Origin: JACJYC01 sp964558465
GTDB lineage: Bacteria > Bacteroidota > Bacteroidia > Chitinophagales > Saprospiraceae
Direction of reading: 5' to 3'
DNA length: 64,000 nucleotides
NCBI GenBank assembly: GCA_964558465.1
Contig: CAZLEF010000024.1
Location: forward strand, 1-64,000
The position numbers were made by a program, and so were the translations under genes. Positions 36,163-45,442 of this stretch are shown piece after piece. How positions within the stretch are numbered: the first letter of the stretch is position 1; each line of letters starts with the position of its first letter. A model generated the notes under the pieces. It had not been told where the DNA came from. It saw nothing but the letters and a program-made list of their open reading frames with translations, and ran no database searches.

Positions 36163-38148
36163 TTATTTTTTAATGACCAGGCTTTCCAATACATTGCGGT
36201 CGATGCGGACGGAAAATTCTTCCGCCAGTTGTTCAACCCATTGCCTTTCAAGGTGGTCCTGGTAGTCGGCCAGAATATACCCTCTGGCTTCCTGCAGGGT
36301 TTTTTCAGCCGGCGGCAAAACTTTTTCGATTTTGTAAACAACAAAAATTTTACTTCTTGGAGACATGGTTGCCTTGCTTACACTTCCGGTTTTCCACTCC
36401 ATCTGATCCAGTTCGGCATTCCGGCCTTTTTCAATGGTTTCTTCTTCTGCATTGACAATAATGGCTTCCGACGTGTTGAATTTGCCCTGGATCTCCGGAG
36501 TTGAATGATTTTCTGCAAATTTCCGGATCTCCTCAATCCGGTCTTTATACTGATCACTGATCCGGAAAACCGTTGTGACTGCGCGTTGCCCCCACCGGTA
36601 TTTGCCCTTAATGGTGTCATAAAACTTTTCAAGGCCGGCCGAATCCTGGGAGGCCTTGTCCCAAACCAACATTTTGGTCGCTTCAAATAAAAGAATACCC
36701 TCTTCGTATTCCCGCATAAGGGATTTAAATTCGGGGTATTTTTCTTCCAGGCGGCCTTCTTCGAATTTTAATACCTGCTCATTGATGAAACTTTCATACA
36801 AAGATCTGGCTGCAACGCCTACATCCCCGCCCCGGCCCATCCGGAGCCGCTCCCGTGAGGCCCGATTCAGATAGTCGGTGAATTCACCGAGAGAAACATT
36901 AAAATTCTTTCCCAATGAGAAAAGGATTTCACCGGACTTGATTTCGGGCGCTTTCCACTTAAAGGTCAGGAAAGTATCCGTCAGGCTGTTCACGAAATTA
37001 TCGAGGACAGCCCGGTTTTCCCTGAAACCGTTTTCTTTTTTGATGCGGGCCAGCATACCCGATTTTGCGTGCGCGAACCGGGGGTCCTGGCTGATTTTGG
37101 TCTCTAAACGACTTTTCTCGACGTTATAAGGTTGTATGCCTTTAAGAGAAATTCGTTTTACGATATGCCAGCCGACGCTGGTGCGGAAAGGCGCAGAGAA
37201 ATCGCCGTCGTTTTTCAGGGCAAAAGCGGCCTCTTCGAAAGCGTCTTCCAGTTGTTGAACACCAAAAAAGCCGATATAGCCGCCGCGTTGAGCCGTTTGA
37301 CGGTCCTGGCTGAATTTGGTGGCGATTCCCTCAAAATCGGCTCCTGCCACCAGCAGTTTATGGAGGCTGTCAATTTTTTCCTTGGTACCGTTGGGGTTGT
37401 TGTTATCCAAACGAAGGAGGATATGGGAGGCTTCGATTTGTCCGATTGCAGGTCTGCGTGCATGGACGACGATGAGATGGAAACCGGCTTCCGACCGGAT
37501 CGGGCCGGTCAGTTTTTCCAAAGGAGCTGAATAGGCGGCTGTCTCCAGAGCGTATAATCCACGAGGGAAAACAGCGGTAACAAACCCGATCCTGCCGCCA
37601 TTTGTCAGGGCGCTGCGGTCGTCCGAAACTTTTTGGGCCACCCCTGTAAATGCTTCACCGCCCTGGATCCTGCGTTTGGCATCCATGATTTTTTCGAATG
37701 CAGCCAGGGTGTCGGCAGGCGTTGCTTCCGGCTGTATGGTCACCAGGATATGGCTGATATCTACATCTTGTTGAATGCGCTCGTAAGCTTCTGCTGTGAG
37801 TTTGTCTGTAACCGTCCGGTCAATCAGGTAGGCGTCTGCCAATTGGCGGCGATAACCGGCCAGTTCATCCATCAGTTGGGGCACGGTGTCCAGGCGCATT
37901 TGCCGGGCTTTTTGAACTTTTAATTTGAATTTGACGTAAAGATCCAGGTACTCTTCGACGGATTTTTTGGAATAATCGGCATTCTGGCCATTGGTTTTGC
38001 CATATATATATTTGAATTCAGAAACATGCACAGGCGCATTATTTACAGAAAACAAAACAGGGTCGCCGGCTGTTTGGGCCTGCAGGATTGCGGCAACTGT
38101 AGTTACCAGGAAGATCAAAACTATCAGTCGTTGCGTCATATCATTCAT
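36163..38148 (-). CDS. Periplasmic peptidyl-prolyl isomerase with two parvulin domains (PpiD/SurA-like)
   Basis: The product is 661 aa from the ATG at 38148 (MNDMTQRL...); the ATG at 38139 is equally possible and begins the signal peptide MTQRLIVLIFLVTTVAAILQ. A more distant ATG at 38214 is unlikely because a promoter-like element sits at 38166-38173. After a SurA-N-like helical region come parvulin domain 1 (about residues 120-225: ISHILVTIQPEATPADTLAA, GGRIGFVTAVFPRGLYALE, EAGFHLIVVHARR) and domain 2 (about 228-330: ASHILLRLDNNNP, GGYIGFFGVQQLEDAFEEAA, VGWHIVKRISLKG). A long C-terminal helical region follows. It heads the three-gene periplasmic folding cluster. Confidence 0.9.
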   Translation of the reverse strand: MNDMTQRLIVLIFLVTTVAAILQAQTAGDPVLFSVNNAPVHVSEFKYIYGKTNGQNADYSKKSVEEYLDLYVKFKLKVQKARQMRLDTVPQLMDELAGYRRQLADAYLIDRTVTDKLTAEAYERIQQDVDISHILVTIQPEATPADTLAAFEKIMDAKRRIQGGEAFTGVAQKVSDDRSALTNGGRIGFVTAVFPRGLYALETAAYSAPLEKLTGPIRSEAGFHLIVVHARRPAIGQIEASHILLRLDNNNPNGTKEKIDSLHKLLVAGADFEGIATKFSQDRQTAQRGGYIGFFGVQQLEDAFEEAAFALKNDGDFSAPFRTSVGWHIVKRISLKGIQPYNVEKSRLETKISQDPRFAHAKSGMLARIKKENGFRENRAVLDNFVNSLTDTFLTFKWKAPEIKSGEILFSLGKNFNVSLGEFTDYLNRASRERLRMGRGGDVGVAARSLYESFINEQVLKFEEGRLEEKYPEFKSLMREYEEGILLFEATKMLVWDKASQDSAGLEKFYDTIKGKYRWGQRAVTTVFRISDQYKDRIEEIRKFAENHSTPEIQGKFNTSEAIIVNAEEETIEKGRNAELDQMEWKTGSVSKATMSPRSKIFVVYKIEKVLPPAEKTLQEARGYILADYQDHLERQWVEQLAEEFSVRIDRNVLESLVIKK

Positions 38149-38165
38149 GTTTTGAAAAAACGGTG

Positions 38166-38173
38166 CAAAGTTA
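38166..38173 (-). promoter_or_regulatory. Candidate -7 promoter element for the PPIase cluster
   Basis: On the minus strand this reads TAACTTTG, matching TAnnTTTG, 17 bases before the ATG at 38148. The nearest TTG upstream is 24 bases away, slightly longer than the usual spacing, so support is moderate. Confidence 0.5.
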
Positions 38174-38279
38174 GTAATAAGGAACGGAAACCACCCCCAA
38201 GGATTGAGAATCAATTGAAATTGATCCGCAAATACCAGGCCATTTCGCTAAGCGAAACGATATTTTATGAAAAAAATTA

Positions 38280-40754
38280 TTATTCCTGTATATATACTCT
38301 TTTTACCCTGCCGGATATCCCGGCGATGATTTCATAAGAAATCGTGCAGGCGGCTTCGGCAAGGGTTTCAACGGGCCAGTCGGGGCCAAATACAATGGCA
38401 ATATCGCCTTCGGCCACCCCTGGGATATCCGTCACATCCACCATGGTCATATCCATACAGATGTTACCGACGGTTGGCGCGGCTTTGCCCCGTATCCTGA
38501 CCTTGAACCTGCCGTTTCCAGCCAACCTCGAAAGGCCGTCAGCATATCCAAGGCTCAGGGTGGCAATTTTGCGGGGAGAGTTGATTTTACCCGATCGGCT
38601 GTAACTCACCGTTTCGCCTGCAGCAAGTTCCCGGATCTGTGAAATGGTTGCTTTTAAGGTGAGTACCGGTTGCAAATCTTTTGACAGGTCGGCCCCGACG
38701 CCCACGCCATACAACCCAATCCCGAGCCGGACCATATCCATTTGGTAATCCGGGAATCTTGCAATCCCGCCGGTATTGAGCACATGCCGCAGAGGGCGGT
38801 ACCCAAGTGCGTGTTCAATCCGGGTATACATCGACTGGTAACGCGCCATCTGCTGGTGGGTGAACTCGTCAAATTCCGGTGAGTCGCTCGCTGCCAAATG
38901 GGTGAATACAGATTTTACAACCAATAAAGGGTAGCGCTTCAACAAACGGATCAGTTCGCCGGTCTGGAAGGGTTCAAACCCTAAACGATGCATGCCGGTA
39001 TCCAATTTCAGATGAATCGTGATCTGGAGTTCCTTTTTGGATGCAAAGGCCGCCAGTTCATTTAATTGGAGCAGGCTGTAAATTTCAGGCTCCAGATTAT
39101 ACTCGATCAACGCATCAAATGTAGCGGGTTCAGGGTTCAGCACCAGAATAGGCAGGTTGATACCGCTCCTGCGAAGGTCGATTCCTTCATCAGCGTAGGC
39201 AACAGCCAGGTAATGAACACCCTGATAAGCCAGGAGCCGTGCAACTTCAAGGCTCCCGCTTCCATATGCCGCTGCTTTTACCATCACCATCAATTGAACC
39301 CCGGGGATCAGCTTTTTCTGGAAAACCTGCAAGTTGGAGGCAACGCCGGCCAGGTTCACTTCCAGCAGGGTGCGGTGGGTATGCGGTTGCAGTCTTCTGG
39401 CGATCCTTTCAAATGCAAAGGGCCTGGCGCCTTTCAGCAAGATGGATTCGTTGAAAAAATCACTTTCCCTGAAAGAAGCCAGGAAAGCTTCAGTTGAAGG
39501 GAAAAAAAACGCTGGATACGGGTCCGGCAAGTATCGCCCCAATTCGACCACTTCGCGGCCAATTCCAAAAACACGGCTTACACCCTCTTCCTTGATCAGG
39601 CCGGCAACTTTTTGATAGATGTCTTGTTTTTCCCGGATGCCGATTTCCAGAAAATCGGACAAGAAAAGGGTTTTAGCGGCGCCTTGCCGCTGACGAGCCA
39701 AAAAATGGAGTGCGATTGACAGGGATTGGAAATCAGAATTATAACTGTCATTGATCAGGGTGCATCCGTTGATGCCCTCCCTGAGTTCAAGCCGCATTTC
39801 AACTGCTTCCAGATGCTTAAGGCCTTCCAGGATGACCGGCAGAGGAACGTCGAGCGCCAGTGCCGCAGCCCAGACATGCAACGCATTTTCGATTGAGGCT
39901 TCATCTGTAAATGGAATGCATGCCTCCATTTCCTGCCCCTGGTAACAGGCCTGAAACCGGGTTTGACCAGGAGAAATGACTGTTTCCCGGATCTGCAGAT
40001 CTGCGGGTTGTGAGGTAGACCAGGAAAATACCTGTCGCCCCAGCGCTTCTACAGCCTTTTCGACAACCGCATTTCCTTTTCTGTAAACGATCCGTTTGGC
40101 CTGTTGAAACAGCAGCAGCTTTTCTTTGATCTTTTCATCCCTGGAACTGAACCCTGCGTCGTGAGCAGCCCCGATATTGGTAAAAATGCCGATATCGGGC
40201 CGGATGATCCTTTCCAGCTTTTGCATCTCTCCGGGTCGGGAAATGCCGGCTTCAAAAATGGCGATTTCATGTTCGGGTTCGATCTGCCACACAGAAAGGG
40301 GGACGCCGGTTTGGGAATTATAGCTTCTCGGGCTCCGGATGCATTTTGCGCTCGCCGATAAAATCCGGTACAACCACTCTTTGACAACCGTCTTGCCGTT
40401 GCTGCCGGTAATACCAACGACAGGGATGTTGAACCTGGATCTGTGGAATGCAGCCAGATTTTGCAACGCCGCTATAGGTGTCTGCATCGCGGGCAATAAA
40501 AAACAGGCGTCAGGGAATAAGGTTTCACCGGGGCGTCTTTCCACGACAAAAGACCGAACTCCGCGAAGGTATGCTGCAGAAATAAAATCATGGCCATCCC
40601 GAGTAGGGCCTTTCAGGGCAAAAAACAGGGAATTGGCCGGAGTAACGATATGGCGGCTATCCGTTATTAAGTGTTCAATTTCTCTATCCGGAGAGTTGGC
40701 CGGATAAATGGATGCGTTTAAAATTTTGGCAATATGGTGAATACCGTATTTCAT
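38280..40754 (-). CDS. murF-alr: Bifunctional UDP-MurNAc-tripeptide:D-Ala-D-Ala ligase / alanine racemase (MurF-Alr fusion)
   Basis: This 824-aa protein fuses two cell-wall enzymes, an arrangement known from Bacteroidota. The N-terminal half (about 1-450) is MurF, with the Mur ligase ATP loop GITGSNGKTVVKEW and LINDSYNSDFQSL. It adds D-Ala-D-Ala to the UDP-MurNAc peptide. The C-terminal half is a PLP alanine racemase that makes D-alanine. Its PLP lysine is Lys493 in MVMVKAAAYGSG, the catalytic Tyr lies in LGYADGLSR, and PTVGNICMDMTMVDVT is present. The usual KANAYGHG is altered around the lysine, as in other fused forms. I prefer the ATG at 40754 (MKYGIHHIAKIL) over 40784. It lies 75 bases after proS on the same strand. 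Confidence 0.95.
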   Translation of the reverse strand: MKYGIHHIAKILNASIYPANSPDREIEHLITDSRHIVTPANSLFFALKGPTRDGHDFISAAYLRGVRSFVVERRPGETLFPDACFLLPAMQTPIAALQNLAAFHRSRFNIPVVGITGSNGKTVVKEWLYRILSASAKCIRSPRSYNSQTGVPLSVWQIEPEHEIAIFEAGISRPGEMQKLERIIRPDIGIFTNIGAAHDAGFSSRDEKIKEKLLLFQQAKRIVYRKGNAVVEKAVEALGRQVFSWSTSQPADLQIRETVISPGQTRFQACYQGQEMEACIPFTDEASIENALHVWAAALALDVPLPVILEGLKHLEAVEMRLELREGINGCTLINDSYNSDFQSLSIALHFLARQRQGAAKTLFLSDFLEIGIREKQDIYQKVAGLIKEEGVSRVFGIGREVVELGRYLPDPYPAFFFPSTEAFLASFRESDFFNESILLKGARPFAFERIARRLQPHTHRTLLEVNLAGVASNLQVFQKKLIPGVQLMVMVKAAAYGSGSLEVARLLAYQGVHYLAVAYADEGIDLRRSGINLPILVLNPEPATFDALIEYNLEPEIYSLLQLNELAAFASKKELQITIHLKLDTGMHRLGFEPFQTGELIRLLKRYPLLVVKSVFTHLAASDSPEFDEFTHQQMARYQSMYTRIEHALGYRPLRHVLNTGGIARFPDYQMDMVRLGIGLYGVGVGADLSKDLQPVLTLKATISQIRELAAGETVSYSRSGKINSPRKIATLSLGYADGLSRLAGNGRFKVRIRGKAAPTVGNICMDMTMVDVTDIPGVAEGDIAIVFGPDWPVETLAEAACTISYEIIAGISGRVKRVYIQE

Positions 40755-40829
40755 CGGGTTTATGGGAAGGGTTATTCGCCACACACGTTGGCTTTCAAAA
40801 AACCAGCGATTCCTATGGTTGGTTGAAGT

Positions 40830-42299
40830 TTAATAAGCCTTGGCAAATAACACCCGTTGTTTGGACGGTTTTCCGGTCAGAATACAGGTTCCGTCTTCTT
40901 GTTCGTTGTCAATTGGAATGCAGCGGATCGTAGCTTTGGTCAGATCCTTGATGCGCAATTCGGTTTCGGTAGTCCCGTCCCAGTGGGCAGAGATAAAGCC
41001 GGGGATATCCTGGTCGATAAGGTCTTTAAAATCGTCAAAATTATCGATCCGGGTAGTTTTTTCCGTCCGGAAATCCCTGGCTTTGTTAAAAAGGCTGGAT
41101 TGAATGTCCTTGAGCAGATCCTCAACGTACCGGTCGATGCCATCCAGGGGTTGGGAAGTTTTTTCTTTGGTATCCCGGCGGGATACCTCCACAACGCGGT
41201 TTTCCAGGTCGCGCTGACCGATAGCAAGCCGAACGGGGATGCCGCGCAATTCCTGTTCGGCAAATTTGAACCCTGTCCGTTTTTTCATGTCCGTATCATA
41301 AGTGCTCGTAATCCCTTTGGCTTTCAGTGCCTCCATGATCCTGTGAGCAACGTCGTCGATTTCGGGCGCCGGTTTTGGGATCGGGATGATGGCTACCTGG
41401 ATGGGCGCCAGTTTAGGGGGTACGACAAGGCCTTCATCGTCGGAATGTGTCATGATGAGACCTCCGATCAAGCGGGTTGAGACACCCCAGGAGGTAGCCC
41501 AGACAAAATCTTCCTGGTTGTTTTCATTGAGGAATTTGACGTCAAAAGCTTTGGCGAAATTTTGCCCCAGAAAGTGAGAAGTTCCGGCTTGCAGGGCTTT
41601 ACCATCCTGCATGAGGGCTTCAACACAGTAAGTTTCTTCAGCGCCGGCAAAACGTTCGTTGGGCGTTTTAATGCCTTTGATCACCGGCATGGCCATATAT
41701 TCTTCAGCGAATTTGGCGTAGATATCCAGTATCCGAAGCGTTTCCTCAACAGCTTCTCCTTTGGTAGCGTGTGCGGTATGGCCTTCTTGCCAGAGGAATT
41801 CGGCAGTCCGGAGAAAAAGCCGGGTTCGCAGTTCCCAACGCACAACATTTGCCCATTGGTTGATGAGCAGCGGGAGATCGCGGTAGGAATTGATCCAATC
41901 CTTATAAGTGTGCCAGATAATGGTTTCTGAAGTAGGGCGGACAATCAATTCTTCCTCAAGTTTGGCATCCGGATCCACAACCAGGCCGTTGCCATCAGGC
42001 GATTTCATCAGGCGGTGGTGCGTTACAATGGCACACTCTTTGGCGAATCCTTCCACATGTTCCGCTTCCCTGCTCAGGAAGCTTTTGGGGATGAACAAGG
42101 GGAAATAAGCATTCACATGGCCGGTTTCCTTGAACATCCGGTCCAGTTGGTCCCGCATATTTTCCCAGATGGCAAAGCCATAAGGCTTGATGACCATACA
42201 CCCCCTTACAGCGGAGTTATCCGCCAGGTTAGCCTTCTTAACCACATCAATGTACCATTGGGAGTAATCCTCCGCTCTTCCTGTGATTTCTTTTGCCAT
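40830..42299 (-). CDS. proS: Prolyl-tRNA synthetase (archaeal/eukaryotic-type, short form)
   Basis: This class II synthetase charges tRNA-Pro. The 489-aa product lacks the editing insertion of the long bacterial form and has the archaeal/eukaryotic-type layout: N-terminal EITGRAEDYSQWYIDVVKKA, motif 2 around VVRWELRTRLFLRTAEFLWQEGHTAHAT, motif 3 (WGVSTRLIGGLIMTHSDDEG), an anticodon-binding domain (VAIIPIPKPAPEIDD), and the C-terminal domain ending in the conserved KAY. It has GTSHFLGQNFAKAF in the active-site region. It is divergent from the Tyr/Gly-rich gene across 284 bases that hold several inverted repeats. Confidence 0.97.
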   Translation of the reverse strand: MAKEITGRAEDYSQWYIDVVKKANLADNSAVRGCMVIKPYGFAIWENMRDQLDRMFKETGHVNAYFPLFIPKSFLSREAEHVEGFAKECAIVTHHRLMKSPDGNGLVVDPDAKLEEELIVRPTSETIIWHTYKDWINSYRDLPLLINQWANVVRWELRTRLFLRTAEFLWQEGHTAHATKGEAVEETLRILDIYAKFAEEYMAMPVIKGIKTPNERFAGAEETYCVEALMQDGKALQAGTSHFLGQNFAKAFDVKFLNENNQEDFVWATSWGVSTRLIGGLIMTHSDDEGLVVPPKLAPIQVAIIPIPKPAPEIDDVAHRIMEALKAKGITSTYDTDMKKRTGFKFAEQELRGIPVRLAIGQRDLENRVVEVSRRDTKEKTSQPLDGIDRYVEDLLKDIQSSLFNKARDFRTEKTTRIDNFDDFKDLIDQDIPGFISAHWDGTTETELRIKDLTKATIRCIPIDNEQEDGTCILTGKPSKQRVLFAKAY

Positions 42300-42583
42300 A
42301 TGATTTTTCCGGTTTGAAAAACTTGATTATCAAACGATTGTTTCTATATTTGAGGTCTGGTTTTAAAAAAGGGCAATTCCGGATTATTTAACAAATTTTA
42401 ACTATGTTTTATGTGGCGCCGCCCAATTTTTGCGTCTTAACAATAGTTAAAATTGTAAGTTAAACAACTTTAACAGCCCCGCGCTGAAACTTTAAATCCT
42501 TTTTAACTAAAAAGTAGGCGCAAATGTAATAATTTAGGGGTTGTAATTGAAAAATGACTTGCTAATCACTTTTAAAAATTGAT
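42300..42583. promoter_or_regulatory. Divergent intergenic region with AT-rich inverted repeats
   Basis: ACAAATTTTAACTAT (42391-42405) pairs with ATAGTTAAAATTGT (42443-42456), with one base bulged, and GTTAAACAACTTTAAC (42460-42475) is a 6+6 inverted repeat. TTAAC half-sites recur in this stretch. On the minus strand, TACATTTG (42521-42528) resembles a -7 box but is far from proS and has no -33 partner. Regulation of either neighbour is possible; the binding factor is unknown. Confidence 0.45.
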
Positions 42584-43855
42584 ATGATGAAAAAGATTAA
42601 ACTGATCGCGCTTTTAGCTACCTTACTGACTGTGGCGGCTACTATGTCCCTCAGCGCGCAGTACGATGATTTGTACTACGACCCGGACAAAGACGGCACA
42701 ACCTATACCAGCTCTTCTTATACTTCTTCCGAGGAGTATGATGATGACTTTGATGGGCAGGATTACGATGACGAATATTATGACTACTATTATACTTCGC
42801 GCATCAAGCGCTTTTACCGGCCGTATTACGGCTTTGGGTATTATGATCCCGTATATGTTGACTCCTATTATTATGGTCAACCATTTTCGCCTTCGGTCAC
42901 GGTGCTGATCTATGACAGTCCGTTCGGCTACAACAATTATTATAATTTCCGCAGGCTGAGCCGTTGGAATCGCTGGAACAATTACGGCTTCGGCGGGTGG
43001 AATTCCTTTGACCCCTGGTACTCGGGCGGTTACCGCTCCGGTTGGGGCGGCGGTTTCAACAACTACTACACGGTCAATAACTACTATGGCGGCGGTTTTG
43101 GTGGTTACGGCGGTGGTTTTGGCGGGTATGGCGGCGCCTACGGTTACGGCGGCGGCTTCGCTTCCAACTACTATTGCCCGCCAACCTGGGGTAGCGGATA
43201 CGGCTATTCTACGGTGAATTCGGTACGGAATAACACGAATAACGCAGGTTCCTCTTACGGCCCCCGCACCTACGGCAGCACAAGGGTTTCCCGCACGGAT
43301 AACGGCCGCGAAGATGTGCGCAATTCAACCAATACAGGCCCTACCCGCAACCGTTCTATCGCGGAAACGCCGGAAACAGGAAGGACCAGGGCGCCTGAAA
43401 ATGCAGGTTCGCTCGAACGTCATACGATCCGTCCTGAAAGCGGTGCAACCGCCCAACCGGAAAGATCGCGCAATTCCAGCCGGACTTTGGATACCCAAAC
43501 CGACAGACCGACCAGAAATATTGAACCGCGCTCAAGCAATCCGCGTACCTACGACAGGAACACCCCCAGCAGGACCATTGACCGTGCTCCGGCTCAAAGC
43601 GCGCCTCAGCGGTCCTACGACCGGCCACGGGAATCGCCTTCAAGAACGATTGACCGGAGTCCGAGCACCCCGCGCAGTTCAGGAGGCGGGTTTGACCGCA
43701 GTTCCTCACCTCGCAGTTCAGGCGGCAGCATCGACCGCAGCCCAAGCCCGTCCCGCAGCAGCGGCGGCAGCATCGATCGCGGTTCCAGCGCGCCCCGCAG
43801 CAGCGGAAGTTCCGGCGGCAGTGTGCCCAGCAGAAGTCGCGGAGGCGGCCAATAA
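42584..43855 (+). CDS. Secreted Tyr/Gly-rich low-complexity protein of unknown function
   Basis: I do not recognise a family. The 423-aa product begins with a signal peptide (MMKKIKLIALLATLLTVAATMSLSAQ). Residues about 27-70 are rich in Asp and Tyr (YDDLYYDPDKDGTTY, DDEYYDYYY). Residues about 70-200 are Tyr/Gly/Asn-rich with GGGFGGYGG repeats. The last 200 or so are Ser/Arg/Pro-rich with repeats such as SSGGSIDRSPS and RSSGG. It has no C-terminal T9SS domain and no membrane segment. The composition suggests a disordered or matrix-forming extracellular protein. It is followed by a strong terminator, so it is transcribed alone. Confidence 0.8.
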   Translation: MMKKIKLIALLATLLTVAATMSLSAQYDDLYYDPDKDGTTYTSSSYTSSEEYDDDFDGQDYDDEYYDYYYTSRIKRFYRPYYGFGYYDPVYVDSYYYGQPFSPSVTVLIYDSPFGYNNYYNFRRLSRWNRWNNYGFGGWNSFDPWYSGGYRSGWGGGFNNYYTVNNYYGGGFGGYGGGFGGYGGAYGYGGGFASNYYCPPTWGSGYGYSTVNSVRNNTNNAGSSYGPRTYGSTRVSRTDNGREDVRNSTNTGPTRNRSIAETPETGRTRAPENAGSLERHTIRPESGATAQPERSRNSSRTLDTQTDRPTRNIEPRSSNPRTYDRNTPSRTIDRAPAQSAPQRSYDRPRESPSRTIDRSPSTPRSSGGGFDRSSSPRSSGGSIDRSPSPSRSSGGSIDRGSSAPRSSGSSGGSVPSRSRGGGQ

Positions 43856-43890
43856 CCAGGAATTATTCTGAACATCATATTTTATTTCAT

Positions 43891-43928
43891 AAAGTGGGTG
43901 GAGGTTGCTGTCAATTTCCACCCACTTT
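43891..43928 (+). terminator. Strong rho-independent terminator of the Tyr/Gly-rich gene
   Basis: A perfect 12-bp stem AAAGTGGGTGGA/TCCACCCACTTT with a 14-base loop is followed by TTTTATTTTG. It covers the earlier ATG at 43898, which supports starting the next gene at 43964. Confidence 0.9.
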
Positions 43929-43963
43929 TTTATTTTGTAACCCCAAATAAAAATCCGGACAAA

Positions 43964-45430
43964 ATGATACGAAACTTGTTGATTTTCGTGGGCGGTCTGT
44001 GTATCGGCAGCCAGGCATTGAGCCAAACCTATTCCGACGCGCTGCGGTATGCTTATCTCACGCCTTTTGGAACGGCCAGGTCCATTGGTACCGGTGGGGC
44101 TCTTGGCGCGCTCGGGGCCGATTTTTCTTCCATCTACTCCAACCCTGCCGGATTGGGGTGGTACCGCGAATCGGAATTCACCATCAGTCCGATGTTCGGG
44201 CTGCTGAATATCAATTCACAGTTGTATAACGGAGAAGATAATCCGCCCAACAAGGAGAACGACAGCCGTTTTAACCTGGCCAATTTTGGTTTGGTGGTGG
44301 CCGGCCGGCCCCGGTCGCCGGATTGGACGACTTCCAATTTTGCTTTGGGTTTTAACCGGCTGGCTGATTTTAACCGGGAATATACTTTTATGGGGAGCTC
44401 GCGCGGCACTATTCTGGATCGTTTTGTAGAGCAGGCCAATTCAGAAGGTTTGGTTCCGGGCGAGTCGGAAGTGGCCTACAACGCGGAGGCCCTGATATAT
44501 GACGAACAGGCCAACGAATATTACAGTGATTTTGACGGGCTTCCGGATGCAATTGTAGCCAGGGAACAGACCGTTCTGGCTTCCGGTTCGATCAGCGAAC
44601 TGTCACTGGCCTTTGCAGGAAATTATAAGGAACGGGTTCTTTGGGGACTTACCCTGGGTATTCCATTCCTGAATTTTTCAGAACGCAAAACATACCGGGA
44701 ATCCGACCCCGGATCCGGCGCCGATGGGAATATTCCATTTTTTGACGGATTGGAATGGCAGGAAAACCTGACCACTACCGGCGCGGGGATCAATGCCAAA
44801 CTCGGATTGATTTTCCGCCCCAATCAAACAACAAGGATCGGCCTTGCCATCCACACACCTACTTATTTTGGACTGGAAGACAACTACAGCACGGCTATGA
44901 ATTATGACTACACCTTCCAGGGTGCGGCCCAAACCGGCACAAGCCGGTCGGATAACGGCCTCTTTAATTATCGTCTGCGAACACCCTGGCGCATTTTAGG
45001 CGGGGCCGGGTTTATTTTTGGTAAACTGGGCTTTATTTCCGGGGAGATCGAATACCTCAATTTTAGCCGCGGCAAATTCAATTATGACAACCAGTACGAG
45101 CAATCCGAAAACACCGTTAATGAGGATATCCGCGCCGAGCTGACTACCGCCGTCAATATCCGGTTAGGTGGTGAAATCGCCATTGATGTCTGGCGCGCCA
45201 GGGCAGGCCTCGCTTTATTGGAATCCGGCCTGCACGATTCAACCATTGCCACCCAGATCAGCGCCGGATTCGGCGGCCGCTTTGAAGGATTCTTTTTTGA
45301 TATGGGATACCGGTATTCGGACAGCGAAGAGGCCTATATCCCTTATGTAACGGATGCCGGCCCTGAACAAATCGTCGACCTTGGTTTCAAATATCACCGG
45401 GTTATTCTCACCTTCGGCCTTCGGTTTTGA
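43964..45430 (+). CDS. Outer-membrane porin of the OmpP1/FadL/TodX family
   Basis: The 488-aa product has a signal peptide (MIRNLLIFVGGLCIGSQALS) and the FadL-type N-terminus (ALRYAYLTPFGTARSIGTGG, then GADFSSIYSNPAGLGWYRES), which packs inside the barrel. Alternating beta-strands follow, ending in the typical terminal strand YHRVILTFGLRF with a C-terminal Phe. FadL proteins are 14-stranded channels for hydrophobic compounds such as fatty acids; the substrate here is unknown. The start at 43964 is favoured because the upstream ATG at 43898 lies within a terminator stem. The YdjM-like gene begins 12 bases downstream and is probably cotranscribed. Confidence 0.88.
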   Translation: MIRNLLIFVGGLCIGSQALSQTYSDALRYAYLTPFGTARSIGTGGALGALGADFSSIYSNPAGLGWYRESEFTISPMFGLLNINSQLYNGEDNPPNKENDSRFNLANFGLVVAGRPRSPDWTTSNFALGFNRLADFNREYTFMGSSRGTILDRFVEQANSEGLVPGESEVAYNAEALIYDEQANEYYSDFDGLPDAIVAREQTVLASGSISELSLAFAGNYKERVLWGLTLGIPFLNFSERKTYRESDPGSGADGNIPFFDGLEWQENLTTTGAGINAKLGLIFRPNQTTRIGLAIHTPTYFGLEDNYSTAMNYDYTFQGAAQTGTSRSDNGLFNYRLRTPWRILGGAGFIFGKLGFISGEIEYLNFSRGKFNYDNQYEQSENTVNEDIRAELTTAVNIRLGGEIAIDVWRARAGLALLESGLHDSTIATQISAGFGGRFEGFFFDMGYRYSDSEEAYIPYVTDAGPEQIVDLGFKYHRVILTFGLRF

Positions 45431-45442
45431 TTCAGTTCCGGT

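Noticed and set aside
43928..43938. TATTTTG as the promoter of the FadL-type gene
   Set aside because: It is one base short of TAnnTTTG and is part of the terminator U-tract.
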